Part shown: piece by piece, positions 20,772 to 31,945 of the stretch
Position numbering within the stretch: the first letter of the stretch is position 1
How the letters are laid out: every line of letters begins with the position of its first letter
NCBI RefSeq assembly: GCF_023073715.1
Contig: NZ_JADPKA010000095.1
Location: forward strand, 124,001 to 188,000
DNA from: Bradyrhizobium sp. 164
GTDB lineage: Bacteria > Pseudomonadota > Alphaproteobacteria > Rhizobiales > Xanthobacteraceae
Reading direction: 5' to 3'
DNA length: 64,000 nt
Notes under the pieces: generated by a model
What the model was told of the DNA's origin: nothing
Database searches by the model: none
What the model saw: the letters and a program-made list of their open reading frames with translations, nothing else
Position numbers and translations under genes: made by a program

Positions 20772-21959
20772 CTATTGCAACACCTCAAAAAGTCCCGCCG
20801 CGCCCATGCCGCCGCCGACGCACATGGTGACGACTGCGTACTTCGCCTTGCGGCGGCGGCCTTCGATCAGAGCGTGGCCGGTGAGGCGCGCGCCCGACAT
20901 GCCGTAGGGATGGCCGACCGAGATCGCGCCGCCATTGACGTTGATCTTGTCGGGGTCGATGCCGAGCTTGTCGCGGCAATACAGCACCTGCACCGCGAAG
21001 GCCTCGTTGAGCTCCCACAGGCCGATGTCGTCAACCGTGAGATTGTGACGCTTGAGCAGGCGCGGCACGGCGAAAACCGGGCCGATACCCATCTCGTCCG
21101 GCTCGCAGCCGGCGGAGACGAAGCCGCGGAAGATGCCGAGCGGCTTGAGGCCGCGCTTGGCCGCTTCCTTGTCGCTCATGATGACGGAGGCGCTGGCGCC
21201 GTCGGAAAGCTGGCTGGCATTGCCGGCGGTGATGGTGAAACCGTCACCGCGCACCGGCTTGAGGCCGGCGAGGCCTTCAGCGGTGGTCTCCGGACGCGGA
21301 CCTTCGTCCTGCGACAGCGTGACTTCTTTCATCGAGACCGTACCGGTCGCCTTGTCGGTAACCGCCATCTGCGTGGTGATCGGCGCGAGTTCGTCCTTGA
21401 ACTTGCCGCCCTGCTGCGCGGCCGCGGTGCGGCGCTGGCTCTCCAGCGAATATTCGTCCTGGCGTTCGCGCGAGATGCCGTAGCGCGTGGCGACGACCTC
21501 GGCCGTGTCGATCATGGGCATGTAGACCTCGCCCTTGATCTTGAGCAGCGCCGGATCCTGGGCGTGGAAGCCGTTCATCTTGTCGTTCTGCACGAGGCTG
21601 ATCGACTCGCCGCCGCCGCCGACCGCGATCTCGACGCCGTCGAAGATCACCGAGCGCGCGGCGAGCGCGATCGCCTGCAGGCCCGAAGCGCATTGCCGGT
21701 CGATGGTGGTGCCGGCGACGGTGACGGGAAGGCCGGCGCGCAGCAGCGCCTTGCGCGCGATGTTGCCGCCGGTCGCGCCCTGCTGGAGGGCTGCACCCAT
21801 CACGACGTCCTCGACCTCCTTGGGATCGACCTTGGCGCGGGCGACGGCCTCGCCGATGGCGTGGCCGAGCAGGGTCGCGCCCTCGGTGGCGTTGAGCGCG
21901 CCGCGATAGGCCTTGCCGATCGGCGTGCGGGCGGTGGAAACGATAACGGCGTCGGTCAA
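20772..21959 (-). CDS. pimB: Acetyl-CoA acyltransferase (thiolase, PimB-like)
   Basis: A 395-residue degradative thiolase that cleaves 3-ketoacyl-CoA with CoA to acetyl-CoA and a shortened acyl-CoA. The nucleophile is Cys90 in DRQCASGLQAI. The other catalytic parts are NEAFAVQ (asparagine/oxyanion), GGAISVGHPYGMSGAR (catalytic His) and CVGGGMGAAGLFE (second Cys). The start is TTG at 21957-21959, which overlaps the TGA of the CoA-ligase gene, so translation is probably coupled. Position three in the operon matches pimB of R. palustris; chain length preference is inferred from context. Confidence 0.9.
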   Translation of the reverse strand: MTDAVIVSTARTPIGKAYRGALNATEGATLLGHAIGEAVARAKVDPKEVEDVVMGAALQQGATGGNIARKALLRAGLPVTVAGTTIDRQCASGLQAIALAARSVIFDGVEIAVGGGGESISLVQNDKMNGFHAQDPALLKIKGEVYMPMIDTAEVVATRYGISRERQDEYSLESQRRTAAAQQGGKFKDELAPITTQMAVTDKATGTVSMKEVTLSQDEGPRPETTAEGLAGLKPVRGDGFTITAGNASQLSDGASASVIMSDKEAAKRGLKPLGIFRGFVSAGCEPDEMGIGPVFAVPRLLKRHNLTVDDIGLWELNEAFAVQVLYCRDKLGIDPDKINVNGGAISVGHPYGMSGARLTGHALIEGRRRKAKYAVVTMCVGGGMGAAGLFEVLQ

Positions 21960-23638
21960 GAACGACCTCCTGATGCGGTTTTGATGGATTGTGACGATTT
22001 CTGCTGCTGGCGCAATTCGTGGCGCGACAATTTTCCGACCGGCGTGCGCGGCAGATCGTCGACGAACTCGACTGCGGCCGGCAATTCATGCTTGCCGAGC
22101 TTGCCAGCGAGCTGGGTGCGCAGCTCGTCGAGCGAGAACGGTTTTGCCTCCGGCTTCAGCTTGATAAAGGCCTTGGCGGCCTCGCCACGATAGGGATCGG
22201 GAATGCCGAGCACGATCACCTCGTGCACACCGGGGACGGTGTAGATCGCCTGCTCGATCATCTGCGGATAGACGTTGAAGCCGCCGGAGATGATCATGTC
22301 CTTCTTGCGATCGACCAGGAAGAAATAGCCGTCCTGATCCATGTAGCCGATGTCGCCGGTGAGGAAACGGCCGTCGACGAAGGCCTCCGCGGACCCCTCC
22401 GGCTTGTTCCAATAACCCTTCGTGACGTTCGGGCCCTTGATGCGGATCTCGCCGACCTCGCCCGGCGGCAGCACGCGTCTCGGATCGTCCAGCGCGACCA
22501 CGTCGAGCTCGATGCCGGGCAGCATCAGACCGATCGAACCGGGCTTGTCGGGGCCAACAGGCGGATGACCGGTGCCGGGCGAGCAGGTCTCGGTCATGCC
22601 CCAGCCGCTGCGCAGCTTCTTGCCGACCTTGCGCTCGAAGAAGCTCGCGATCTCCACCGGCAGCGGTGCACCGCCAGAGCCGATGGTGGCAAGCGAGGAG
22701 AAGTCGCGCTTGTCGAGGTCGGGCAGCGCCGCAATCGCGATCCACATCGTCGGCACGCCCGGAAAGTACGTCGCGCGCTTGATCTCAATGTCGCGCATCA
22801 CCGCTTCGACATCGAAGCGCTGATGCAGCGAAATCAGATTGCCGCGGCGAAGCGAGGACAAGAGCACGACGGTGAGGGCATAGATGTGAAACAGCGGCAG
22901 CACGCAGATCACGCGCTCGACGACATCGCCGCGCGCGGCGCGCGCCGGCTTGCCCCAGACGTCGTAGATCGACACCGCCGCGGTGAGGTTGCCGTGCGTC
23001 AGCATCGCACCCTTGGGCAGGCCGGTCGTGCCGCCGGTATATTGCAGCAGCGCGACGTCATCGGCCGTCACGTTCGGCCACTCGGCCGGCGCGGCCGCGC
23101 CTTCGACGAAGGCTTCGAACGTGACGATACGGGGATCATCGGGGATCGCCGCCTGCGGCGTGCCGACCTTGCCCCAATCGTCGTCCTCGCAGACGACGAG
23201 GCGATCGATCAGCCCCTTCTCCAGAAATTTCAGCGCGGTCGGCAGCAGCGCGGCAAGGTTGGAGGTGACGAGCAGGCGCGAGCCGGAATCGGCGACCTTG
23301 TGGGTCAGCGCGATCTCGCCGTCGAGCGGCGACAGATGCGCGACGCGGGCGCCGGCCTTGAGCGCACCGAAGAAATTGACGGGATGATCGGGCGTGTTGC
23401 CGAGGAACAGTGCGACCGAGCTGTTCCTGCCACAGCCGGCGCGCAGGAAGGCCGCGGCGGCACGCTCGGCCATCGCGGCAAGCGCGCTATAAGTGATGGG
23501 TCGGTCGCGAAACTCGATCGCGGTGCGCGCGCCGTAATCGGCGGCGGCCTGCGACAGCAGGTCGGGCAGCGTACCCTGGACGATGGTGTCGTCCCAATGC
23601 ACGCCCTCGGGATAAAACTGTTCGCCGGGATGGGTCAT
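21956..23638 (-). CDS. pimA: Acyl-CoA synthetase (dicarboxylate/long-chain CoA ligase, PimA-like)
   Basis: A 560-residue AMP-forming ligase that activates a carboxylic acid with ATP and CoA. The P-loop is YTGGTTGLPKG at residues 200-210. Further motifs are GWGMTETCSP (A5), the TGDIGYMDQDGYFF hinge (A7/A8), and the C-terminal catalytic lysine Lys536 in RTPVGKLSRHE. It belongs to the long-chain fatty acid ligase class; in the pim operon of R. palustris the equivalent enzyme acts on pimelate and other dicarboxylates, which is the likely role here. It overlaps the thiolase gene by 4 bases and is 125 bases after pimF, with a palindromic repeat in the gap. Confidence 0.88.
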   Translation of the reverse strand: MTHPGEQFYPEGVHWDDTIVQGTLPDLLSQAAADYGARTAIEFRDRPITYSALAAMAERAAAAFLRAGCGRNSSVALFLGNTPDHPVNFFGALKAGARVAHLSPLDGEIALTHKVADSGSRLLVTSNLAALLPTALKFLEKGLIDRLVVCEDDDWGKVGTPQAAIPDDPRIVTFEAFVEGAAAPAEWPNVTADDVALLQYTGGTTGLPKGAMLTHGNLTAAVSIYDVWGKPARAARGDVVERVICVLPLFHIYALTVVLLSSLRRGNLISLHQRFDVEAVMRDIEIKRATYFPGVPTMWIAIAALPDLDKRDFSSLATIGSGGAPLPVEIASFFERKVGKKLRSGWGMTETCSPGTGHPPVGPDKPGSIGLMLPGIELDVVALDDPRRVLPPGEVGEIRIKGPNVTKGYWNKPEGSAEAFVDGRFLTGDIGYMDQDGYFFLVDRKKDMIISGGFNVYPQMIEQAIYTVPGVHEVIVLGIPDPYRGEAAKAFIKLKPEAKPFSLDELRTQLAGKLGKHELPAAVEFVDDLPRTPVGKLSRHELRQQQKSSQSIKTASGGRS

Positions 23639-23661
23639 TAAGGTCTCAAGTCCAACAAAGC

Positions 23662-23739
23662 GTCATTCCGGGCCGATGCGAAGCATCGAACCCGGAATCT
23701 CGAGGTTCCGGGTTCGCCCTGCGGGCGCCCCGGAATGAC
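23662..23739 (+). repeat. Palindromic intergenic repeat, family A, copy 4
   Basis: GTCATTCCGGGCC ... GCGCCCCGGAATGAC, with the core GAACCCGGAATC / GGTTCCGGGTTC. It lies between the pimF and pimA genes inside the operon. Confidence 0.85.
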
Positions 23740-23763
23740 TGAGAATTGGAGCGCGAAGCTCCA

Positions 23764-25860
<2,097 letters not shown>

Positions 25861-25903
25861 GGTGTCCCTCCTTGGTGGGATTAACTTTGTTCGATTTCGC
25901 GCT

Positions 25904-25920
25904 GCGGAATTTAATTCCGC
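25904..25920. promoter_or_regulatory. Candidate IclR-family operator
   Basis: Perfect 17-bp palindrome GCGGAATTTAATTCCGC in the divergent region, 44 bases from the pimF start and 69 bases from the iclR start. IclR-family sites are often GGAAN..NTTCC dyads. Binding by the neighbouring regulator is inference. Confidence 0.6.
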
Positions 25921-25988
25921 ATCTTGACGGCAGGGTTATTTTGAAGCACGGACGTTGTCAACGACTCCGCGCAAGAAGCAGATCAGGG

Positions 25989-26855
25989 ATGAAGCGTACA
26001 GGAAAGAAGACTGCGACCGACCGGAATTTCGTCGTCGCGCTTTCCCGCGGACTGGACGTATTGCGCGCATTCGAACCCAATGACGGCCTTCTCGGCAATC
26101 AGGAGATCGCGGCGCGGACAAATCTGCCGAAGCCGACCGTGTCACGCCTGACCTACACCTTGACGAAGCTCGGTTATCTTGCGCCGGTTCCCCGCTTCGA
26201 GAAGTACCAGCTCACACCGGCCGCGATGTCGCTTGGCTATGCGGCGCTCGCCAATCTCGGTGTTCGGCATTTGTCCGAACCGTTCCGCGAGGAAGTGATG
26301 CGCGCGACCGGCGGCGCGGTCGCCGTCGGCGGCCGCGACCGCCACAGCATGATCTATTTCGGGCAGAGCCGGGGCAGCGAGACCGTCGGCGTTCAACTTG
26401 ACGTCGGCTCCCGCGTGCCGATTGCAACCAGCGCGATGGGTCGCGCCTATTTCTGGGCGCTCGATGCCGACGATCGCGCAGAACTGTCGCGTCTGCTGCG
26501 CGAGCATTACGGCAGCCGCTGGCCGAAGATGCGCGACGGGTTGGAACGCTCCGGCGAGACCGTGGCGAAATATGGCTTTGCGATTTCCGTCGGCGACTGG
26601 CACGACGACATCGGTGCCGCCGGCGTCGCGCTCAAGCTCAACGACGGAACCGGACCCTACGCATTCAATTGCGGCGCGCCCGCATTCCGTTTCACGGAAG
26701 AGCGTTTGATCAACGACATTGGACCGCGTCTGCTTGCGATGGTAAGGAACATCGAAGCGGCACTCGGGGGTCTGATGCCGCATTCAAAAAAAGACGTCAG
26801 CAAAAAGCTGAAATCAGGAGGAAAAATTGCGCGTGTGGCCGAGGGATTCAGATAG
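25989..26855 (+). CDS. IclR-family transcriptional regulator
   Basis: A 288-residue IclR regulator: N-terminal winged helix (ALSRGLDVLRAF, then NQEIAARTNLPKPTVSRLTYTL as helix-turn-helix, residues about 37-65) and a C-terminal ligand-binding domain (VQLDVGSRVPIATSAMGRAYFWAL and the FAISVGDWHDDIGAAGVAL segment). Such regulators respond to aromatic or carboxylic-acid metabolites. It diverges from the pim-like operon across a perfect palindrome, so it is the likely regulator of that operon. The frame extends to 25872, but the ATG at 25989 directly follows CAGGG and gives a normal N terminus. livG starts 66 bases downstream. Confidence 0.9.
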   Translation: MKRTGKKTATDRNFVVALSRGLDVLRAFEPNDGLLGNQEIAARTNLPKPTVSRLTYTLTKLGYLAPVPRFEKYQLTPAAMSLGYAALANLGVRHLSEPFREEVMRATGGAVAVGGRDRHSMIYFGQSRGSETVGVQLDVGSRVPIATSAMGRAYFWALDADDRAELSRLLREHYGSRWPKMRDGLERSGETVAKYGFAISVGDWHDDIGAAGVALKLNDGTGPYAFNCGAPAFRFTEERLINDIGPRLLAMVRNIEAALGGLMPHSKKDVSKKLKSGGKIARVAEGFR

Positions 26856-26921
26856 CCTTTGTCATCACCGGGAGCGGTTCGCATCGCCCCTTCGCCCACT
26901 GATCGGTGTGGGCGAGACGAG

Positions 26922-27719
26922 ATGACGCAGGCACAGCTCGCGCAGGGGACATCGCCCCTGCTCGCGGTTCGCGACGTCAGCGTCGTGTTCGGCGGCATCA
27001 TCGCGCTCAACGGCGTGTCCTTCGACATGCACAAGGGGCAGATCCTGGGATTGATCGGCCCGAACGGCGCCGGCAAGACCACGCTCTTCAACTGCCTGTC
27101 GCGGCTCTACCAGCCGTCGTCCGGCGACATCCTGATGGAGGGCGTCAGCATCCTGTCGCGGCCGCCGCACCGGATCGCCGAGATCGGCATTGGCCGCACC
27201 TTCCAGAACGTGGCGCTGTTTCCGAACCTTTCGGTGATGGACAATGTCCGTGTCGGCGCCCATTCAAAGACCTCCAGCGACATCATCAGCGACTCCCTGA
27301 GATTGGCCTGGGTCCGGCGCAGCGAGACCAGCGTCAACAACAAGGTGCACGAAATCCTCGCTTATCTCGATCTTGAGGACGTTGCCCACACCGTGGTTTC
27401 CGGCCTGCCCTTCGGCACGCAGAAGCGCGTCGAGCTGGCGCGCGCGCTGGCGGCGGACCCGAAGATCCTGCTGCTCGACGAGCCCGCCGGCGGCCTCAAT
27501 CACGAGGAAGTCCATGTGCTCGGCGACCTCATCCGTCGCATCCGCGACGATCGCCACATGACCGTGCTCCTGGTCGAGCACCACATGGGTCTCGTGATGT
27601 CGATCGCCGACCACGTCGTCGCGCTCAATTTCGGCAAGAAGCTCGCGGAAGGCACGCCCGCCCAGGTGCAGGCGGACCCCGACGTCATCAAGGCCTATCT
27701 CGGGAGCAAGGACCAATGA
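26922..27719 (+). CDS. livG: Branched-chain-type ABC transporter ATP-binding protein LivG
   Basis: A 265-residue ATPase of the HAAT/Liv importer family. Walker A is GPNGAGKTT (46-54). The degenerate signature region reads LPFGTQKRVELARALA, Walker B is ILLLDEPAGGL, and LLVEHHMGLVM contains the switch His. A C-terminal DPDVIKAYLG is typical of LivG. It starts 66 bases after iclR and overlaps livF by 4 bases (ATGA), so it leads a transport operon livGF-livHM. The frame extends 21 codons upstream, but those residues are not family-like. Confidence 0.93.
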   Translation: MTQAQLAQGTSPLLAVRDVSVVFGGIIALNGVSFDMHKGQILGLIGPNGAGKTTLFNCLSRLYQPSSGDILMEGVSILSRPPHRIAEIGIGRTFQNVALFPNLSVMDNVRVGAHSKTSSDIISDSLRLAWVRRSETSVNNKVHEILAYLDLEDVAHTVVSGLPFGTQKRVELARALAADPKILLLDEPAGGLNHEEVHVLGDLIRRIRDDRHMTVLLVEHHMGLVMSIADHVVALNFGKKLAEGTPAQVQADPDVIKAYLGSKDQ

Positions 27720-28429
27720 CGACGCTGCTCAACGTCAAGGACCTGCGTGCCTATTACGGCCAGGTCCAGGCGCTCCATGGCCTGTCCTTCTCGCTGAACG
27801 AAGGCTCGCTCGTGACGCTGTTAGGGGCCAACGGCGCCGGCAAGACCACGACGCTGCGCGCGATCTGCAACATGGTGCGCTCGACCGGCGGCATCGAGTT
27901 CGACGGCAAGCCGCTGAACAACCGCTCCACCGAGAGCATCGTGCGGTTCGGCATTGCCCATGTGCCGCAGGGCCGCGGCACCTTCACCAACATGACGGTG
28001 GAGGAGAACCTCCAGCTCGGCGCCATCACCCGCAAGGACAGCGCCGGCATCGTCTCCGACATCGAGCGCATGTACGCGCATTTCCCGGTGCTGAAGCAGC
28101 GGCACACCCAGCAGGCCGGCACGCTCTCCGGCGGCGAACAGCAGATGCTCGCGGTCGCCCGCGCGCTGATGCTGCGGCCGCGGCTGATGCTGCTGGACGA
28201 GCCCTCCTTCGGTCTCGCGCCGCTCGTGGTGCGCGATTTGTTCGGCATCCTCGGCAAGATCAACCGCGAGGACAAAGTGTCGATCCTGGTGGTCGAGCAG
28301 AACGCCCAGCTCGCGCTCGAACTCGCCGACCAGGCCTATGTGATCGAGACCGGCCGCATCGTGATGTCGGGCAAAGCGAAAGACATCGCGAACAACGAAG
28401 AAATCCGCAAATCCTATCTGGGTTACTGA
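27716..28429 (+). CDS. livF: Branched-chain-type ABC transporter ATP-binding protein LivF
   Basis: A 237-residue LivF-type ATPase, the second nucleotide-binding subunit. Walker A is GANGAGKTTTLRAI, the signature is LSGGEQQMLAVARAL, Walker B is LMLLDEPSFGLAP and the switch region is ILVVEQNAQLALEL. The ATG overlaps the livG stop. The next gene, livH, is 218 bases away and a palindromic repeat fills the gap. Confidence 0.93.
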   Translation: MTTLLNVKDLRAYYGQVQALHGLSFSLNEGSLVTLLGANGAGKTTTLRAICNMVRSTGGIEFDGKPLNNRSTESIVRFGIAHVPQGRGTFTNMTVEENLQLGAITRKDSAGIVSDIERMYAHFPVLKQRHTQQAGTLSGGEQQMLAVARALMLRPRLMLLDEPSFGLAPLVVRDLFGILGKINREDKVSILVVEQNAQLALELADQAYVIETGRIVMSGKAKDIANNEEIRKSYLGY

Positions 28430-28467
28430 GGGAGCGGATGATGGCAACAATGTATCGCTCTGGGTAC

Positions 28468-28588
28468 ACCTCTCCCCAACGGAGAGAGGTCGGATTGCGA
28501 AGCAATCCGGATGAGGGGGCGCAGCTTCCCCGAAAGACCTTAACCCTTCACCCGCGCCAACCGCGCGACCTCTCCCAACGGGAGAGGT
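28468..28588 (+). repeat. Palindromic intergenic repeat, family C, copy 1
   Basis: Ends ACCTCTCCCCAACGGAGAG and CTCTCCCAACGGGAGAGGT, with GGATTGCGAAGCAATCC as an internal palindrome. It separates livF from livH within one transport operon. Confidence 0.75.
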
Positions 28589-28647
28589 GGAGCTTTGATG
28601 CCGCAGCATCTCAATCCAAATTGAGCAAGCTTTAAGGAGCCGGGACG

Positions 28648-29526
28648 ATGGAGCTTTTTACCAACCAGGTCCTGGCCGGCATCGCCACCGGTGCCATCTA
28701 TGCCTGCATGGCGCTGGCCGTTGTCATGATCTACCAGGCCATCGACCATCTCAACTTCGCGCAAGGCGAGATGGCGATGTTCTCGACGTTCATCTCCTGG
28801 CAACTGATGCAATGGGGCGTGCCCTATTGGGGTGCCTTTCTGATCACGCTGATCTTCTCGTTCATCGGCGGCATCGCGATCGAACGCATCCTGTTCAAGC
28901 CTCTGGCGAAGGCGCCGGTGCTGACCAACGTCGCCGGCTTCATCGCGCTGTTCGCGATCATCAACTCCTCGGCCGGCCTGATTTGGGACTTCACGATCAA
29001 GCAGTACCCGACCCCGTTCGGCTCCGCCCCGTTCCTCGGCAGCCAGCTGATCTCGACCCACCAGGCCGGCATGATCGGCGTCACCGTGCTGCTGCTGCTG
29101 GGGCTCTATTTCTTCTTCCAGTACACGCGGATCGGCCTTGCCATGCGCGCTGCCGCCTCGGTGCCTGAATCGGCGCGCCTCGTCGGCATCAACACCTCCT
29201 GGATGATCGCACTGGGCTGGGGCATGGCCTCGGCGATCGGCTCGATCGCCGGCATGCTGATCGCCCCGGTCGTGTTCCTGGAGCCCAACATGATGGGCGG
29301 CGTGCTGATCTACGGCTTCGCCGCGGCGGTGCTCGGCGGGCTGACCAGCCCGTTCGGCGCCGTGGTCGGCGGCTTCCTGGTCGGTGTCTTCGAGAATCTC
29401 GCCGGCACCTACATTCCCGGCGTCGGCAACGAGCTAAAGCTTCCGATCGCGCTCGCGCTGATCATCTCCGTCCTGGTCGTCAAACCCGCTGGCCTGTTCG
29501 GCCGGCACATCGTCAAGCGAGTTTGA
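28648..29526 (+). CDS. livH: Branched-chain-type ABC transporter permease LivH
   Basis: A 292-residue inner-membrane permease of the LivH family with about eight hydrophobic segments. The start MELFTNQVLAGIATGAIYAC and the motif HLNFAQGEMAMFSTF (residues about 34-48) are family hallmarks, as is YGFAAAVLGGLTSPFGAVVGGFLVG near the C terminus. It pairs with the LivM protein encoded directly after it. The ATG follows AAGGAG. Confidence 0.92.
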   Translation: MELFTNQVLAGIATGAIYACMALAVVMIYQAIDHLNFAQGEMAMFSTFISWQLMQWGVPYWGAFLITLIFSFIGGIAIERILFKPLAKAPVLTNVAGFIALFAIINSSAGLIWDFTIKQYPTPFGSAPFLGSQLISTHQAGMIGVTVLLLLGLYFFFQYTRIGLAMRAAASVPESARLVGINTSWMIALGWGMASAIGSIAGMLIAPVVFLEPNMMGGVLIYGFAAAVLGGLTSPFGAVVGGFLVGVFENLAGTYIPGVGNELKLPIALALIISVLVVKPAGLFGRHIVKRV

Positions 29527-29528
29527 TC

Positions 29529-30545
29529 ATGAGCGCAGTTGAAGATGTCGTAACGGAAGCCCCTGCCGTCGAGGCCGTTCCGAAACGGGCCATGACGCTG
29601 GGCACCGGCACCTCGCTGGTGGTGCTCGCGGCGTTGCTCATCGCGCCCGTCTTCGTCAAGAACTTCATCATCTTCCAGATGACGATGCTCCTGATCTACG
29701 GACTTGCGGTGCTGGCACTGAACATCCTGACCGGCGGCTCGGGCCAGTTCTCGCTCGGCCAGAGCGCGTTCTACGCCGTCGGCGCCTACACGACCGCAGT
29801 GCTGATGGAGCACTTCAACGTCAATTATGCGCTGACCTTGCCGATTGCCGGCGTGGTCTGCTTCGCCTTCGGCTTCCTGTTCGGGCAGCCGGCGCTGCGG
29901 CTTTCCGGGGTCTATCTCGCGCTCGCAACCTTCGCGCTCGCGACCGCGATGCCGCAGCTTCTGAAGCTGAACTTCCTCGAGCACTGGACCGGCGGCGTGC
30001 AGGGCCTCGTCGTCACCAAGCCGGACGCGCCGTTCGGCCTGCCGATGTCGCAGGACATGTGGCTGTACTACTTCACGCTCGTGGTCACGATCGCGATCTA
30101 CATCTTCGCGGTGAACCTGTTGCGCTCCCGCTCGGGCCGCGCCTTCATGGCGATCCGCGACAACGAGATCGCGGCCTCCGCCATGGGCGTGGACGTCGCG
30201 CTCTACAAAACGCTGGCCTTCGGCGTCTCCGCGGCCATCACCGGTATCGCCGGCTCACTCGGCGCCATCGCCGTGCAGTTCGTGGCGCCCGACAGCTACA
30301 CCATCACGCTCGCGATCTCGCTGTTCCTCGGCATGGTCGTCGGCGGCGTCGGCTGGCTGCCCGGCTCGATCGTCGGCGCGGCCTTCATCATCTTCGTGCC
30401 GAACATCGCGGAGGGCATCTCCAAGGGCCTCTCAGGCGCGGTATTCGGCGTGCTCCTGTTCCTCGTCATCTACCTCGTGCCGCATGGCGCAAGGCAGGTC
30501 GCGATTCTGGGCCAGCAACTCGCCGGCAAGCTCAGAAAGAACTGA
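29529..30545 (+). CDS. livM: Branched-chain-type ABC transporter permease LivM
   Basis: A 338-residue LivM-type permease with about nine to ten hydrophobic segments. Diagnostic parts are YGLAVLALNILTGGSGQFSLGQ, SAFYAVGAYT, RSRSGRAFMAIRDNEIAASAMG, the cytoplasmic coupling loop, and FLGMVVGGVGWLPGSIVGA. It has a short extra N-terminal tail. The ATG at 29529 is just past the livH stop; an overlapping TTG at 29523 would add two residues. It ends 42 bases before the first of four binding-protein genes. Confidence 0.92.
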   Translation: MSAVEDVVTEAPAVEAVPKRAMTLGTGTSLVVLAALLIAPVFVKNFIIFQMTMLLIYGLAVLALNILTGGSGQFSLGQSAFYAVGAYTTAVLMEHFNVNYALTLPIAGVVCFAFGFLFGQPALRLSGVYLALATFALATAMPQLLKLNFLEHWTGGVQGLVVTKPDAPFGLPMSQDMWLYYFTLVVTIAIYIFAVNLLRSRSGRAFMAIRDNEIAASAMGVDVALYKTLAFGVSAAITGIAGSLGAIAVQFVAPDSYTITLAISLFLGMVVGGVGWLPGSIVGAAFIIFVPNIAEGISKGLSGAVFGVLLFLVIYLVPHGARQVAILGQQLAGKLRKN

Positions 30546-30587
30546 ATCCCTCTCGTCAAGCCTGTCGTTTTAACCAAGGAGAACGAA

Positions 30588-31823
30588 TTGCATTTTGGAA
30601 GAACACTGCGAGCCGCCGCGCTGGTCACGGCAACGGCGGCCATTGCCCTCACCTCCGGCGCTGCACTCGCCCAAAAGAAATACGACACCGGCGCGTCCGA
30701 TACCGAGATCAAGATCGGCAATATTATGCCGTACAGCGGTCCGGCGTCGGCCTATGGCATCATCGGCAAGACCGAAGAAGCCTATTTCAGGATGATCAAC
30801 GACAAGGGCGGCATCAACGGCCGCAAGATCAACTTCGTCACCTATGACGACGGCTATTCGCCGCCGAAGGCTGTCGAGCAGGTGCGCAAGCTGGTCGAGA
30901 GCGACGAGGTGCTGGTGGTTTTCAATCCGCTCGGCACGCCCTCGAACACGGCGATCCAGAAATATCTCAACGCCAAGAAGATCCCGCAACTGTTCGTCGC
31001 AACCGGCGCCACCAAGTGGAACGATCCGAAGAACTTCCCCTGGACCATGGGCTGGCAGCCCTCCTACCAGAGCGAAGCGCAGATCTACGCGAAATGGCTG
31101 ATGAAGGAGAAGCCGGACGCCAAGGTCGCGATCCTGTACCAGAACGACGATTTCGGCAAAGACTACCTCAAGGGCACCAAGGACGGACTCGGCGCCAAGG
31201 CCTCGTCCATGATCATCATGGAAGAGAGCTACGAGGTCTCCGAGCCGTCGATCGACGGCCATATCGTCAAGATCAAGGCCGCCAATCCCGACGTGCTGCT
31301 GATCTACACCACGCCGAAGTTCGCAGCCCAGACCATCAAGAAGACCGCCGAGCTCAGCTGGAAGCCGCTCCAGATCCTCACCAACGTGTCGATCTCGGTC
31401 GGCAGCGTGATGAAGCCGGCCGGCTTCGAGAATGCCCAGGGCGTGCTGTCTGCCGCCTATGCCAAGGATTCGACCGATCCGCAGTGGGCCAACGATCCCG
31501 GCATGAAGAAGTGGAACGAGTTCGTCGACAAGTACATGCCGGGCGCCGACAAGTCGGACACCAGCATGGTCTATGGCTATGGCGCAGCGTCGACACTGGC
31601 CAAGGTGCTGGAAATGTGCGGCGACGATCTGACCCGCGCCAACATCATGAAGCAGGCGGCATCGTTGAAGGACTTTGCTCCGGACACGCTGCTGCCCGGT
31701 GTCAAGATCAATACCAGCGCTACCGACTTCGCCCCGATTTCGCAGCTTCAGATGCAGCGGTTCAAGGGTGAGAAGTGGGAACTGTTCGGCGAGATCATCA
31801 GCGGCGACGTCGCCTCCGAGTGA
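30588..31823 (+). CDS. Liv-type periplasmic binding protein, paralogue 1 of 4
   Basis: A 411-residue type I periplasmic-binding protein (Peripla_BP_6 class) with a signal peptide ending ALAQ before KKYDTGASDTEIK. It delivers substrate to the LivH/LivM permease encoded upstream. Shared core motifs are KIGNIMPYSGPASAYG, YDDGYSPPKAVEQVRKLVE, FVATGATKWNDPKNFPWTMG, YQNDDFGKDYLKG and TPKFAAQTIKK. The start is TTG at 30588 with a strong AAGGAG 6-7 bases upstream. It is the only paralogue close enough to livM (42 bases) to be simply cotranscribed; a strong terminator follows. The ligand is unknown. Confidence 0.92.
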   Translation: MHFGRTLRAAALVTATAAIALTSGAALAQKKYDTGASDTEIKIGNIMPYSGPASAYGIIGKTEEAYFRMINDKGGINGRKINFVTYDDGYSPPKAVEQVRKLVESDEVLVVFNPLGTPSNTAIQKYLNAKKIPQLFVATGATKWNDPKNFPWTMGWQPSYQSEAQIYAKWLMKEKPDAKVAILYQNDDFGKDYLKGTKDGLGAKASSMIIMEESYEVSEPSIDGHIVKIKAANPDVLLIYTTPKFAAQTIKKTAELSWKPLQILTNVSISVGSVMKPAGFENAQGVLSAAYAKDSTDPQWANDPGMKKWNEFVDKYMPGADKSDTSMVYGYGAASTLAKVLEMCGDDLTRANIMKQAASLKDFAPDTLLPGVKINTSATDFAPISQLQMQRFKGEKWELFGEIISGDVASE

Positions 31824-31854
31824 CACGCTGACGCGATAGCCGAGCCCTAAAGAG

Positions 31855-31884
31855 AGCCCCCGCGAACGATCGCGGGGGCTTTTT
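31855..31884 (+). terminator. Terminator after binding protein 1
   Basis: Perfect 11-bp stem (AGCCCCCGCGA, ACGA loop, TCGCGGGGGCT) followed by TTTTT. Confidence 0.92.
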
Positions 31885-31885
31885 G

Positions 31886-31913
31886 TTGACGGAAGACGCC
31901 AATCTTGTTCAAT
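31886..31913 (+). promoter_or_regulatory. Candidate promoter of binding protein 2
   Basis: TTGACG, 16-base spacer, TTCAAT, starting 2 bases after the T-run of the preceding terminator and 32 bases before the ATG. The same arrangement recurs before paralogues 3 and 4. Confidence 0.5.
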
Positions 31914-31945
31914 GCGGCGCCGATCCAGCTCGGGGTGGGAGAACC

